Positions 49,249-58,219 of a stretch of DNA of 64,000 nt are shown here, piece by piece (positions within the stretch are counted from its first letter, which is position 1; the number at the start of each line of letters is the position of its first letter). The notes below the pieces were generated by a model, which worked only from the letters and a program-made list of their open reading frames with translations, searched no databases and was not told where the DNA came from. Location of the stretch: the NCBI RefSeq assembly GCF_044197065.1, contig NZ_JBIQOI010000002.1, positions 620,001-684,000 on the forward strand, read 5' to 3'. A program made the position numbers and the translations under genes. This DNA is from Kluyvera ascorbata_C (GTDB lineage Bacteria > Pseudomonadota > Gammaproteobacteria > Enterobacterales > Enterobacteriaceae).

Positions 49249-50430
49249 TTATGCCGGGCGGACAACGGCCATTTGCGTGGTTTTATCGCCAACGAGCAAC
49301 CACTGAGCCAGCCCGGAAGCAACAGCATACTCACAGGCACAAATCAGGGTAATATTGCCCACCGCCGCCCCTGGCCTGCCAAAAGCATCCTCCAGAATCT
49401 GCTCGCCTTTTCTTGCGGATATGTACCCGGATTTATCCATCGCCTGAAGGACAACTGCCAGTGCGTCGCTTTTTATCTGCGCACGCCAGAAGTACCAGGG
49501 TAATCCGGGGGAGATATCCCCCCAGCGGGCCACATCGGCGACCGATTCATCAGCGTCCTTCATCACAACCGGGCGGTGTATCCACATTTTCGGCTTTATG
49601 CTTCGCGTCTCCAGCCACGCAGGAGAAGCCAACAAAAGGGCAGATACTGATTCAGCCTGCTGGTCGCGTGCTTGCAGAAACAGGTTGATTTCTACACAAA
49701 GGAGTAGCGCTTCATCCTGCCTGTCCAGCCACTCATCAATCCACATCAGACCGTCGCTTTCCATACTGGCACTGACGTTACTGACAGCATATGACGCAGG
49801 AAAAACAGTTTGCCAGGCCATGATAACCAGCTCATTTTCCAGAGTGCCATCGTGATGAAGACGAACAGAGAGGTTACCGCTAAATTGCGCCAGCTCTGTA
49901 TGAAGCTGTCGGATAATGCTGGTCAGCATTGATTCCAGCCGTGACTGATATCCTGCTTTAGTAAGTATTTTTAATGGCGGAGAGAGTGAAGCAGTGGTCA
50001 GCACTGCCGGAAGGGCCGGTGAATATTGTGTCTGAAGCGCATTTCCTCCCTGCAAAAGCGCAGCAGCAAGTTTATTACTGGCAACCGGAGTGATGTAACT
50101 CATCCCCAGTACACCAACCGACTGCTGACCCAGTAAGATTTGCTTGTCATGATGCTCCTGATGTAAACGATTCCACCACAGAACGCGATCACGTTCGTTT
50201 TCATAGTGCCGCAGCCTGACAATATAGCCTGCCAGCCCGACAGTGAAAGGGAGCATCAGTGTACAGAACCAGAACCATGCGGAATGCGTGGATAGTTCCC
50301 TAGGCCAGAGGGAAAGCACCAGTATGGCTCCCGCAATAACGAGCAAAACAATCACAAGCAACCAGCGGTATTTATCCGGAGGAACGGGTAACGGCTCCGC
50401 CTTCGGGATCTGTTTAAGATCAACAGGCAT
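49249..50430 (-). CDS. T6SS-cluster membrane protein of unknown function
   Basis: A 393-aa protein with two adjacent hydrophobic helices near the N-terminus (YRWLLVIVLLVIAGAILVLSLW; FWFCTLMLPFTVGLAGYIV) and a large soluble C-terminal part ('LLLCVEINLFLQARDQQAESVSALLLASPAWLE', 'WGDISPGLPWYFWRAQIKSDALAVVLQAMDKSG'). Similar membrane proteins often sit between PAAR and tssM genes in enterobacterial T6SS clusters, but I know no assigned role. Three bases separate it from PAAR and 21 from tssM, so it is co-transcribed with the core genes. The ribosome site is weak. Confidence 0.72.
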   Translation of the reverse strand: MPVDLKQIPKAEPLPVPPDKYRWLLVIVLLVIAGAILVLSLWPRELSTHSAWFWFCTLMLPFTVGLAGYIVRLRHYENERDRVLWWNRLHQEHHDKQILLGQQSVGVLGMSYITPVASNKLAAALLQGGNALQTQYSPALPAVLTTASLSPPLKILTKAGYQSRLESMLTSIIRQLHTELAQFSGNLSVRLHHDGTLENELVIMAWQTVFPASYAVSNVSASMESDGLMWIDEWLDRQDEALLLCVEINLFLQARDQQAESVSALLLASPAWLETRSIKPKMWIHRPVVMKDADESVADVARWGDISPGLPWYFWRAQIKSDALAVVLQAMDKSGYISARKGEQILEDAFGRPGAAVGNITLICACEYAVASGLAQWLLVGDKTTQMAVVRPA

Positions 50431-50433
50431 AAA

Positions 50434-50691
50434 TTAACGTTTTCCGGCGTTGGGTAATGAAGAAATCAGCGTGCAACCGCAGCCACAGCGATGTCCGTGA
50501 AGGGCGATAGGTTTTCCATTGATTTTTGCCCCATCATCACCTTCGGCAATATAGGTTTCGCCATGTTCAGGACAGGAAACTTTATCCATCAGACAGGCAA
50601 TTTCCAGTCTCATGAATTTCACACCAGAACTTCCTTCAAGGACAGTACCGCCGTGGGTTGTGTTATCATTAATACGAATAACGCCCCGCAT
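50434..50691 (-). CDS. PAAR-domain spike-tip protein
   Basis: An 85-aa PAAR protein with AAGGAG six bases before ATG 50691. The pattern is 'IRINDNTTHGGTVLEGS' at the N-terminus, 'DKVSCPEHGETYIAEGDDGAKINGKPIALHGHRCGCGCTLIS' in the middle. His and Cys residues in the latter can bind the Zn ion that closes the cone. It has no C-terminal effector extension, so it acts as a bare tip on the VgrG trimer and may carry a cargo effector non-covalently. It lies ten bases after the 183-aa gene. Confidence 0.9.
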   Translation of the reverse strand: MRGVIRINDNTTHGGTVLEGSSGVKFMRLEIACLMDKVSCPEHGETYIAEGDDGAKINGKPIALHGHRCGCGCTLISSLPNAGKR

Positions 50692-50701
50692 ACATAACTC
50701 C

Positions 50702-51253
50702 TTAAGCCAGATAATAAATTATTACAGGTAACATTATCGCGATAAAAATTAGCCAGACCAGACGAAATCCATATTTATCAATAAGGCTTCTTTTGAGTGT
50801 CCACCCGGATTTATCGATAATACTAAAAACGGGATTTTTTATATCTGATGTACTGAATTTATAAGAGTACTGTTCTCCAACAGAACCATCAGTTTTCATT
50901 CCCCAGGACTTTCCGAAGCTAAACTCTTTGCGACTACCCCATCGAACTTCCTTTTTGAAACCACATCTCTCTGTACTTATCTCACTTTCGATGTCGGTTG
51001 ATTTTTCTTTATAACGCACCAGGTTATTCAGCTCATCAAAACGTAATGTCAGCTCATATTGTTTCTTTAGCCCACCAGCACCAAATAACTCAATCCATTT
51101 TGTATCCACAATTTTCCATGAAGCAATCAGTTTATCTTTTTTTTCAATCACAGAAAATGGAATATCATCTCTGTAATTCAAATTCAGAAGTCGACGTTTT
51201 AGTTCTGATGTAGAAACGGGCTGTTCACTGTTCATATCGCTCTCAATTATCAT
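50702..51253 (-). CDS. Tail-anchored hypothetical protein in the effector module
   Basis: Up to 183 aa; ATG 51235 (MNSEQPVST), with GAGAG upstream, is a likely alternative to ATG 51253. The soluble part is beta-rich ('LIASWKIVDTKWIELFGAGGLKKQYELTLRFDELNNLVRYKEKSTDIES', 'KKEVRWGSRKEFSFGKSWGMK'), and a single C-terminal membrane helix ends the protein (VWLIFIAIMLPVIIYYLA). The gene is clearly AT-richer than the T6SS core and is preceded by a 108-nt AT-rich gap. It may be an additional immunity protein or an orphan from an earlier effector exchange. No family recognised. Confidence 0.65.
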   Translation of the reverse strand: MIIESDMNSEQPVSTSELKRRLLNLNYRDDIPFSVIEKKDKLIASWKIVDTKWIELFGAGGLKKQYELTLRFDELNNLVRYKEKSTDIESEISTERCGFKKEVRWGSRKEFSFGKSWGMKTDGSVGEQYSYKFSTSDIKNPVFSIIDKSGWTLKRSLIDKYGFRLVWLIFIAIMLPVIIYYLA

Positions 51254-51361
51254 AAGGACATTATCCCTAAACCCATTTAAAAAATATCATTTGATTAAAC
51301 TTAATTAAACCGAAAATCAATATATTGAATTTAACCACATATATCACAGATGAGATTGATT

Positions 51362-52333
51362 TCATTTTATCGGCTCAGGTGAGTTAATCACACAGCGAAC
51401 AGTGGTACTGTCAGGGAAGTTATTATCTTTAATGCTATAGCCACGAAAAAATGTTAATCCAACATCTCCTGTTGGATCTGGATTATTCCCTCCTCGTCGC
51501 GCCTTGCGATATTGTCCGGTTTTTTTATCTTTAATAATAGGCTTGTCTGGCCCCTGAGGATCTTTTTTTGGCGAATTCCTATAATAATTAGGATCATACC
51601 AGTCTTTCACCCACTCGTAACCATTTTCTGCCATACCATACAAACCAAATGGAGTTGGTGGGTATTTATCAACAGGAAAATGAATCGATGTACTATCAAT
51701 TCCTGTAGTATCTTCCACTGCTTGCCGATCCTCATCTGTAGCGTAATTTTCACCTTTCCCGGTTTTTTCATCTTCTCGCCAAACACCATCATCCGTTGCC
51801 ACCAGAATATACTGACCCCGACTGCGGGCCGCATATTCCCACTGAGCTTCAGTTGGGAGTGAAAAGGGTAATCCAGTCTCTGTTTTCAACCAAGTACAGT
51901 AATTATCTGCTTCAGTCCAAGTCACTATGGCTGGACTATTTTTAAAATGTGTCACTTCAAGAAAAACATCATCATAGCTCTTCTTTTCAAAATGCTGTTC
52001 TGGTAAACCTGCCATCTCGAGATAAAACCTGTAATCCTCATGGGTTACTTTAAATTTACCAATAGAAAAGCTGCTGAGTTCTACTTCATGAACAGGTTTG
52101 GTATCTTTCTCCGGTGAACAATAAGGGCCACCATCACGCATTTTTTTACAAAAATCGCCCATCCAGAACATTCCACCTTTGACATATACCATGTCGGATT
52201 TAACGCGTTTTATATATTGTTGTAATTCTGCCTGCTCCTGCGGCGTATGTTTGACTGGCTTAGTGGCATTATCACAACCGCCAAGGAGCAAGAGCAGGGG
52301 AACACCGTATTTATAAAAACTATATTTTCTCAT
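51362..52333 (-). CDS. Lipoprotein with SUMF1/FGE-fold domain, candidate T6SS immunity protein
   Basis: A 323-aa lipoprotein. The signal peptide ends in L-G-G-C with Cys20 followed by Asp21, the inner-membrane retention signal. The rest is an SUMF1 (formylglycine-generating-enzyme-like) domain: 'VKGGMFWMGDF', 'KPVHEVELSSFSIGKFKVTHEDYRFYLEMAG', 'PAIVTWTEADNYCTWLKTETGLPFSLPTEAQWEYAAR', 'YPPTPFGLYGMAENGYEWVKDWY' and 'RKARRGGNNPD'. The paired catalytic Cys of true FGE is not seen at the C-terminus, so a binding role is likely. Its ATG overlaps the stop of the 769-aa gene (TAATG). Coupling and periplasm-facing anchoring fit immunity against that protein. Confidence 0.8.
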   Translation of the reverse strand: MRKYSFYKYGVPLLLLLGGCDNATKPVKHTPQEQAELQQYIKRVKSDMVYVKGGMFWMGDFCKKMRDGGPYCSPEKDTKPVHEVELSSFSIGKFKVTHEDYRFYLEMAGLPEQHFEKKSYDDVFLEVTHFKNSPAIVTWTEADNYCTWLKTETGLPFSLPTEAQWEYAARSRGQYILVATDDGVWREDEKTGKGENYATDEDRQAVEDTTGIDSTSIHFPVDKYPPTPFGLYGMAENGYEWVKDWYDPNYYRNSPKKDPQGPDKPIIKDKKTGQYRKARRGGNNPDPTGDVGLTFFRGYSIKDNNFPDSTTVRCVINSPEPIK

Positions 52334-54642
52334 TATTCATTCCCTTCCCACTTTTGTTTATATTGCGTATTCACCGGTTCAAAGTAACATAATGAGGTAT
52401 AAAATATGTTGTCATCACAATGCGCAAGGTATTGTTTAGTGCAGTTAGGAGAAAACGCATAACCCCTGGCTGGATTATTTTTCAGACGTCTGACCACTTC
52501 GTCAAAATCCCGCAAATCTAACCTGTTAATTATATCTTCCAGTTCTTTATCTCGGTTGAGTCCTATCTGTAAAAATGTTTTTAGATTTTTCTGAGCCAAC
52601 TCGACTATGGTATCCTCATTACCAGGGAAAATACTGCCATCTTTAGTAATTCGTGTCAGTACTTTCTTCCACTCTCGCTTGGTCTGAATGCTGGATAAAA
52701 TATACAACACCGCCGTTTTTCGATTTTTATTTGTATCAGGGAAAAAACCATCCCCCTGGTTATTAATATCGATACGATCGTATGCGCCATCCCCGGTCAA
52801 AACATACAGCGCTATACCTTTCGCTTCTGGAGAAAAAAGATATACGCTGCCTGGATTTGCATTAATTACGTCAGCGAAGTTATTCCGTTCGATAGATTGA
52901 CTTCTAGCATCAATAAATTCATTCGACATTTCATCAATAAAATCGATAAAGTCTTGCTTAACATTTGCAATTTCAGCAGAAAGTTCGTCATAATAATATT
53001 TATATATGTTCTTGCCCCCCATCACCAACATATAGGACAACGCCATAAATGCTTCACTGGTAATTATCGTTAAATGCTTATAATCAATCCCATATAACTG
53101 ATAAATCACCCATATAGCAAACTCACCGAACAACTCTGGAGATATTTCCCCTTCCACCTCTCCTTTAGCGCCTGCGGCTAGGCACAGACTACCTTTAATA
53201 TGAAATCTGAAACGCCCTTTCACAAAGCGGACCCTAAACTCGCCGCTTAACCCCACACCTAACTCTGCATCCCCCCCTACAGTCAGAGACGCAAAGTCCG
53301 TAAATTTCCCCAGTTGCGCATCTTTTTTCTTTTCAGACTGCTGAACAGGGAGAATGATCTGCTCCAGTGCGGGGGAGTCCAGTCCAAAGGTATGCAGCAT
53401 ATTGGGAAGCTCATCCACCAGTGAATCAAAGGGCTTTAACCACTGTAACGCCCCTCCCAGGCTGCCACCGACTTTCGCCCCACCAAAGGCTTCGCCCTTA
53501 ACTTCCAGTGCATGAGGTTTTTCTTTGCTGTCTTTGATTGTCACCCCTTTTTTTCGGGTAGCAAAACGCGAACCTGGCGTGCGGTTTCCCATCAATAACT
53601 GCTTATTGTTGAATGTCACAAACTGTAGGTTACCTTCCACCTGCGCCGATGCACCAACATAGCCGGTCAACTCGCCATCAATCTTTGCCCGTAAAACACC
53701 AATATTCGCCTCCTTGCTGTCAGTAACCATAAATTTAAGCGGCCAGCCAACCCGATCCGGAACATAAATAGTTGAATTCACTTTCCCGGTCAAAAGTGTT
53801 AATTCCGCATGCGCTTCCCCTTTTATCCGGGCTTCACCGGTATCCGGGTTCCAGGTGTTCAGAGTGGAGGCATTTGCCGTAAGTCTCAGAAATTGAGCGC
53901 CGGCAGAAACATCAATGTAATTGCCTTTTTTGCTGCAATCTTTATACTGACTGTTCCATGCATTAGCCCAGTCAGTCAACGTTGTTTCATAGCTAATATC
54001 AGCGCTGACCGTCATGGTGGGGTCCATCATTTGCTTGATGACGGTTTGTGCTGAACTTAGCTTCGTTTTTAACGCGCTGATATTGATTCCTGTAATATTG
54101 CCGTTATCGTCTTTCGTAAAGATAGCATCTCCACTAAATGCATCAATCGAAATAATAATAAATTTATTTTTAAATGAATCATAATCGGATTGTTTAACAT
54201 ATGAATAGCAGCGACCATAAACACCTTTATTTAAAGCTTGAATGGGAATCAACTCAATCACTGGCGTATAGCCAGTCTGCTCATTGAACTCACCCAATTC
54301 AGCCTGGAGATCTTTAGTCGCTTTGTCGAGAGCGGTTTCAGATGAGGTAATTTTATCCTCATATTCTGGTAGCTTATTTTTATTCGCAATATCTTTCAGA
54401 TTATTACCGTAGTTCTCTATTGCATCCGAGTAATCAGCTTTGGCTTTATGTTGTTTATCTATCAACTCACTCAGTTTGCTCATGACCTTTTCAAACTCTG
54501 CGGCATCAGCTTCATCAATAAAAATCAGCTCAAGCGTTTCTATCCTGAAATAGCACTGGCACGATTTATGAAAAGCAACTTTAACGTTTTTTTCTACTTT
54601 GCTTAACGTATGCTCTGCAACTGGCGTTTCTTGTTCGCTCAT
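52333..54642 (-). CDS. Candidate T6SS effector, 769 aa, unknown family
   Basis: A strong ribosome site (GGGAGGGG) precedes ATG 54642, 15 nt after vgrG. The protein has no signal peptide. The N-terminal 120 residues are helical and charged with likely coiled coil ('FEKVMSKLSELIDKQHKAKADYSDAIENYGNNLK'). The middle (about 230-480) is rich in Gly/Ala beta-like strands ('GEAHAELTLLTGKVNSTIYV', 'GELTGYVGASAQVEGNLQF', 'EAFGGAKVGGSLGGALQWL', 'ASLTVGGDAELGVGLSGEFRVRF'). Two hydrophobic stretches follow near residue 505-550 ('FAIWVIYQLYGI', 'AFMALSYMLVMGG'). The C-terminal 200 residues look alpha-helical. This suggests a membrane-active or pore-forming toxin carried by the VgrG upstream; the activity is inferred. 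The gene is AT-richer than core T6SS genes. Confidence 0.65.
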   Translation of the reverse strand: MSEQETPVAEHTLSKVEKNVKVAFHKSCQCYFRIETLELIFIDEADAAEFEKVMSKLSELIDKQHKAKADYSDAIENYGNNLKDIANKNKLPEYEDKITSSETALDKATKDLQAELGEFNEQTGYTPVIELIPIQALNKGVYGRCYSYVKQSDYDSFKNKFIIISIDAFSGDAIFTKDDNGNITGINISALKTKLSSAQTVIKQMMDPTMTVSADISYETTLTDWANAWNSQYKDCSKKGNYIDVSAGAQFLRLTANASTLNTWNPDTGEARIKGEAHAELTLLTGKVNSTIYVPDRVGWPLKFMVTDSKEANIGVLRAKIDGELTGYVGASAQVEGNLQFVTFNNKQLLMGNRTPGSRFATRKKGVTIKDSKEKPHALEVKGEAFGGAKVGGSLGGALQWLKPFDSLVDELPNMLHTFGLDSPALEQIILPVQQSEKKKDAQLGKFTDFASLTVGGDAELGVGLSGEFRVRFVKGRFRFHIKGSLCLAAGAKGEVEGEISPELFGEFAIWVIYQLYGIDYKHLTIITSEAFMALSYMLVMGGKNIYKYYYDELSAEIANVKQDFIDFIDEMSNEFIDARSQSIERNNFADVINANPGSVYLFSPEAKGIALYVLTGDGAYDRIDINNQGDGFFPDTNKNRKTAVLYILSSIQTKREWKKVLTRITKDGSIFPGNEDTIVELAQKNLKTFLQIGLNRDKELEDIINRLDLRDFDEVVRRLKNNPARGYAFSPNCTKQYLAHCDDNIFYTSLCYFEPVNTQYKQKWEGNE

Positions 54643-54656
54643 TATCCCCTCCCTGA

Positions 54657-57173
54657 CTACTCAAAAAATAGTTTGATTGCATCAGGGTCGATACCATAAT
54701 GCGCTTGCGTATAGCCATTCTCATCCGTCACACCACGAATAATTTGCCCATCTTCGGTTTCAATACGATATGGAATATATGCTTTCGGCTGATTACTGGA
54801 CTGATCCAACACCTGAAAACCACCATTCATCGGATTATGAAACTCCGGATCGCTTATCGTTACAGGGGAAAGAGCCCGCTCAAGCGAAGCGTTTCCTCCC
54901 CACAAAATGGTGCTACTTTTAAGGTCAATTTTACCTGGGGCACCAATCTCGACGGAACCATCTTTGATTTTGATATAAGCGCCGCCAGTACTTGTTAATG
55001 TTATTCCCTGCGCGGCATTTAATACGATTTCACTACTGACACTATTGATATTCATTGCTTTATCTGACTGAAGGCGCATAGCGTCCGTTTGCGCCTGAAT
55101 ATCCACCACACCTCTGGCGGCAAACAATTTCATCCCCATCTTTTGGGCAAACAGACTGATGGCTTCACCTGCTGCAACAGTGAGTTTTTTCATGATGCCC
55201 ATATCCACATTCTCTCCCGCTGTCGCGGTCAGAGTATGGCCTGCGGAAAGCTGGATATTTTTCGGCGTAACCAGACCAATACCAGCAGGAGCGGAAGCCA
55301 GTAATCCAGCACCTTTTAGCTGAGCGAGGGCATTACCAAGCTGCTGCTGAGATCCGGCATCTGCTTTCATCGCACCGGAGACGCTCGCGCTCTGTGCCAG
55401 CGATGTCACTAGCTGCAATGCATTCTGTAACTGTGCAATCGCTGCATTCATATCCAGCATATTCCCACTGGCCGATGGCTGTTTGTCGGCAGTGATGAAC
55501 ACCCCTGCACCACCGCGGATACTCACCCATTTATCTGTTCGCAGTTCCGCACCTTCCCCCCGCAACTCCCTGTCTGCGTTGACCAGGTGCCCTAAATTCA
55601 GTTGGGTCTTGCCTCCGTAAACCGTGCTGAGCTTGATATGTTCCTCGCCGCGCTTGTCCTCCATCCGCAGTTTGTTCAGGCCAGCAGTGCGGATAACATT
55701 GCGGGTACTATTCTTTTCAGTCACATGGTCAACATGCCGCGAATCATGCAGCGCATGAGCAATATAGGGACGGTCAGGGTCCCCCTCGTGAAACGCTATC
55801 GCCACTTCCGTGCCCTGAATCAGCGGGAAGTGAAAACCGTACACATCGCCGCCGTAAGGCTTGGCAAGGCGTACAGGCATACTCTCCTGGCCCTGTTTTT
55901 TATCATCCCGGTCGGCATCAAATTTCACCCGGTACAGGCCGGATGCATCCTGCCAGGCGTAGATATCATTCGCTTTGGCGCTGGTTACCCGTGCCGTCAG
56001 CGTACCGCTGATTTTCGGGCGCGGCAGCAACGGCGGTCGCCAGCACACGGTTTCGCTGTAAGGAACGGCAATCATCCCCACCTGTAACGCACTCTTACGG
56101 CTGGCGGTAAACCCGGTTCCGGTAATAAGGATCGGTTTTTCTAACGGCGTCGGCAAGGTTGGCGGCAGGCTATCAGTAATGGTGACCACCTGCCCCGGGG
56201 CCAGTGACGCCTCCGTACTGACGCCGGTTATCCGCGTCTGGTTTGCCAGAAAACGTTCATGGTCGAGGCGGGCGTAAAAGTTCGCCGTTTCTGCTGTGGG
56301 GTCAACTTTGTCACCACGCTCAAGGTGACGCAGTTTATAGTGATACACCTCACCGTAGGTATTTCCCTCACCGTCGCCACGGGTCATATCCGCCGGAACC
56401 GACTGCAGAACACTCTGCGCCTCACGGTGGTTGTAATCCCGGGTGGTGACGCTGGCCTCCACCACGTTATGAGAGACATTCAGCCCCCACACCGATTCTG
56501 CCCCGCTGTCGCTCATCCCTGACGGGCTGTTTACTGTCAGCGTCTTATCAAATATCAGCCCCCGCTGGGCATCAATAAAATGCACCACCTCGGTCTGCGC
56601 ATCTTCCTGCAGGGTGAAGTAGTAAAATATCCCCACCTCTGCCAGCAGACGCTGAATAAACGCCAGGTCGCTCTCCTGATACTGGTTTATCTGTTCGCGC
56701 TTCGGGTAACTCTGTTTGAGGTTAAACTCATACTCCCAGCCGTGCAGCGCATGGTCCTGTAAGACCTGCTCCACCACTTCCGGCACCGATTTGTTGACGA
56801 AGAAGCGATGCGTGCGAAACTGTTTATCCAGCAGGGAAAGAAAAGGTTCGAGGGTTATCTGATACGTCGACTGGTCCGCCGAACAGCTGATCCGCCGGAA
56901 GGCCGTCACCACACCATGGACACGTTTGCACTCGGTCAGGCTCTGCAATACGCCGCCGCCCATCGTCAGTGTCGCCGGTTTACTGACCAGCAGTGTGGCA
57001 TCAATATCTTTATCCGGACTGGTAAAGATAATGTAGTAATAATAAAGCTCGCTCAGGTTTTCCTTACCACTGAATTCTTCCACATCCAGTATCGCAGGGC
57101 AGGAAGGAATATCCAGCTGATAACGGTTCAGCGTGGTATTCGTTATCCGGGTCAGCGTATCCATCAAACTCAT
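54657..57173 (-). CDS. vgrG: T6SS spike protein VgrG (TssI) with C-terminal adaptor-like extension
   Basis: This 838-aa VgrG starts at ATG 57173 with GGAGA seven bases upstream. Domains are the gp27-like N-terminus (about 1-370; 'LDVEEFSGKENLSELYYYYIIFTS', 'SDLAFIQRLLAEVGIFYYF'), the gp5-like OB fold and needle (about 380-720; 'YRVKFDADRDDKKQGQESMPVRLAKPYGGDVYGFHFPLIQGTEVAI', DUF2345-type repeats 'KNIQLSAGHTLTATAGENVDM'), and about 60 extra residues at the end. These read 'FQVLDQSSNQPKAYIPYRIETEDGQIIRGVTDENGYTQ', a transthyretin-like fold that in other VgrGs docks an effector. It leads the effector module, followed after 14 nt by the 769-aa gene. Confidence 0.94.
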   Translation of the reverse strand: MSLMDTLTRITNTTLNRYQLDIPSCPAILDVEEFSGKENLSELYYYYIIFTSPDKDIDATLLVSKPATLTMGGGVLQSLTECKRVHGVVTAFRRISCSADQSTYQITLEPFLSLLDKQFRTHRFFVNKSVPEVVEQVLQDHALHGWEYEFNLKQSYPKREQINQYQESDLAFIQRLLAEVGIFYYFTLQEDAQTEVVHFIDAQRGLIFDKTLTVNSPSGMSDSGAESVWGLNVSHNVVEASVTTRDYNHREAQSVLQSVPADMTRGDGEGNTYGEVYHYKLRHLERGDKVDPTAETANFYARLDHERFLANQTRITGVSTEASLAPGQVVTITDSLPPTLPTPLEKPILITGTGFTASRKSALQVGMIAVPYSETVCWRPPLLPRPKISGTLTARVTSAKANDIYAWQDASGLYRVKFDADRDDKKQGQESMPVRLAKPYGGDVYGFHFPLIQGTEVAIAFHEGDPDRPYIAHALHDSRHVDHVTEKNSTRNVIRTAGLNKLRMEDKRGEEHIKLSTVYGGKTQLNLGHLVNADRELRGEGAELRTDKWVSIRGGAGVFITADKQPSASGNMLDMNAAIAQLQNALQLVTSLAQSASVSGAMKADAGSQQQLGNALAQLKGAGLLASAPAGIGLVTPKNIQLSAGHTLTATAGENVDMGIMKKLTVAAGEAISLFAQKMGMKLFAARGVVDIQAQTDAMRLQSDKAMNINSVSSEIVLNAAQGITLTSTGGAYIKIKDGSVEIGAPGKIDLKSSTILWGGNASLERALSPVTISDPEFHNPMNGGFQVLDQSSNQPKAYIPYRIETEDGQIIRGVTDENGYTQAHYGIDPDAIKLFFE

Positions 57174-57209
57174 TATATTTTCTCCGTTAAAGGCTCAGCC
57201 GCCTGGGGG

Positions 57210-57698
57210 TTACAACTGGCAGGCACCGGGGGAGGTGTCGGTGACATCACTGCAATAAGGCAGAAATATTTCTCTTTCCGTCGGCGTCACGTTATAAATA
57301 CGTCCGTGATTCACTTCCACAGTGACAACCACGTTACGTGGTGCATCTTTATGCGTTCCGGATTTTAATAAATATTCAACAATGAACTGCCCTTTATCCG
57401 GGAAACGGTAAAATGAAGGCGGAATACATAGCTGACCATTGGCAACGGTAAGGTTGGGTGAAAAGTTAAAATCCTTGCCCCTGGATGGCGTTCCCCGGGG
57501 ATTAATACCGATATCGGAAGGTTGATAATCCTGTGCGTCTGTAACCGTAAAGCATACATTGTCCCCTTTCTGACTAACCTGCGCAGTTTCATCCGGGGTC
57601 ATTCTGTCGCCAGGTCCCGGACATCCCGTTAATACCAGCAGGCTGGCACCGGATAAAAGGACCGACAACAACAGGCGAAAACCAGTCGCATTCATCAT
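57210..57698 (-). CDS. Putative T6SS-linked periplasmic lipoprotein (paralogue A)
   Basis: About 162 aa from ATG 57698 (MMNATGFRLL); an upstream in-frame codon at 57725 adds nine residues before the signal peptide. The lipobox L-T-G-C puts Cys26 as lipidation site. The mature part shares with the next gene the pattern 'N-V-C-F...D-x-x-D-Y-Q-P...I-x-P-R-G/S-T-P-S...F...S-P-x-L-x-V-A-x-G-Q-L-C-I-P-P/S-S' and a final 'R-x-V...E-V-N-H-G/A-x-I'. The two are therefore paralogues. Location between an HExxH protein and vgrG suggests a periplasmic immunity or accessory role. It is AT-richer than core genes. Confidence 0.72.
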   Translation of the reverse strand: MMNATGFRLLLSVLLSGASLLVLTGCPGPGDRMTPDETAQVSQKGDNVCFTVTDAQDYQPSDIGINPRGTPSRGKDFNFSPNLTVANGQLCIPPSFYRFPDKGQFIVEYLLKSGTHKDAPRNVVVTVEVNHGRIYNVTPTEREIFLPYCSDVTDTSPGACQL

Positions 57699-57766
57699 AA
57701 AAACACCTGCAGAACATTTCCTCATATTTGCATCATGTGTTGAAATACCATCATAAAGAGTAATAT

Positions 57767-58219
57767 CTAATGCTCTGGCTCATCATATTCTCGTTTAGTC
57801 AGCGGTATGTTCTTAATTATTCCATTGGCTATCGAAAATCCTGAAACAAAACTTCTTGGGTGATCATTTTCAGCCTGAGATTGCAATACAAATTCAACGA
57901 TCAAGGGATCTACAGATGTGTCAGGTAAGTGAAAATAAGATGACGGAATACACAATTGACCATCAGCAACCTGTAACTCAGGCGAATCTATAAAGCTTCG
58001 CGCCTTAGACGGGGTACTTCTGAGATTAATTGCAATAAAAACAGGCTGGTAATCTTTACTGTCAGGAATAAAAAAACAGACATTGCTTTTATTCATCCAT
58101 GCATTTATTTTTTCAGCTGGGAAATACTTTACCCCTCCCCATGGACACCCCGTTAACAGAATAATAGAAATAATGAGAAACCCACTCTTTAATAAATGAC
58201 ACTGCATTTTACTTATCAC
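57767..58219 (-). CDS. Putative T6SS-linked periplasmic lipoprotein (paralogue B)
   Basis: A 150-aa lipoprotein. GTG 58219 overlaps the stop of the HExxH gene (GTGA) and has GGGAGG nine bases upstream; ATG 58207 is possible but lacks a ribosome site. Lipobox L-T-G-C gives Cys25, followed by P-W. The mature part 'NVCFFIPDSKDYQPVFIAINLRSTPSKARSFIDSPELQVADGQLCIPSSYFHLPD' matches paralogue A closely. Tandem duplicated lipoproteins next to a possible effector are typical of immunity gene arrays that protect against several toxin variants. Confidence 0.72.
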   Translation of the reverse strand: MISKMQCHLLKSGFLIISIILLTGCPWGGVKYFPAEKINAWMNKSNVCFFIPDSKDYQPVFIAINLRSTPSKARSFIDSPELQVADGQLCIPSSYFHLPDTSVDPLIVEFVLQSQAENDHPRSFVSGFSIANGIIKNIPLTKREYDEPEH

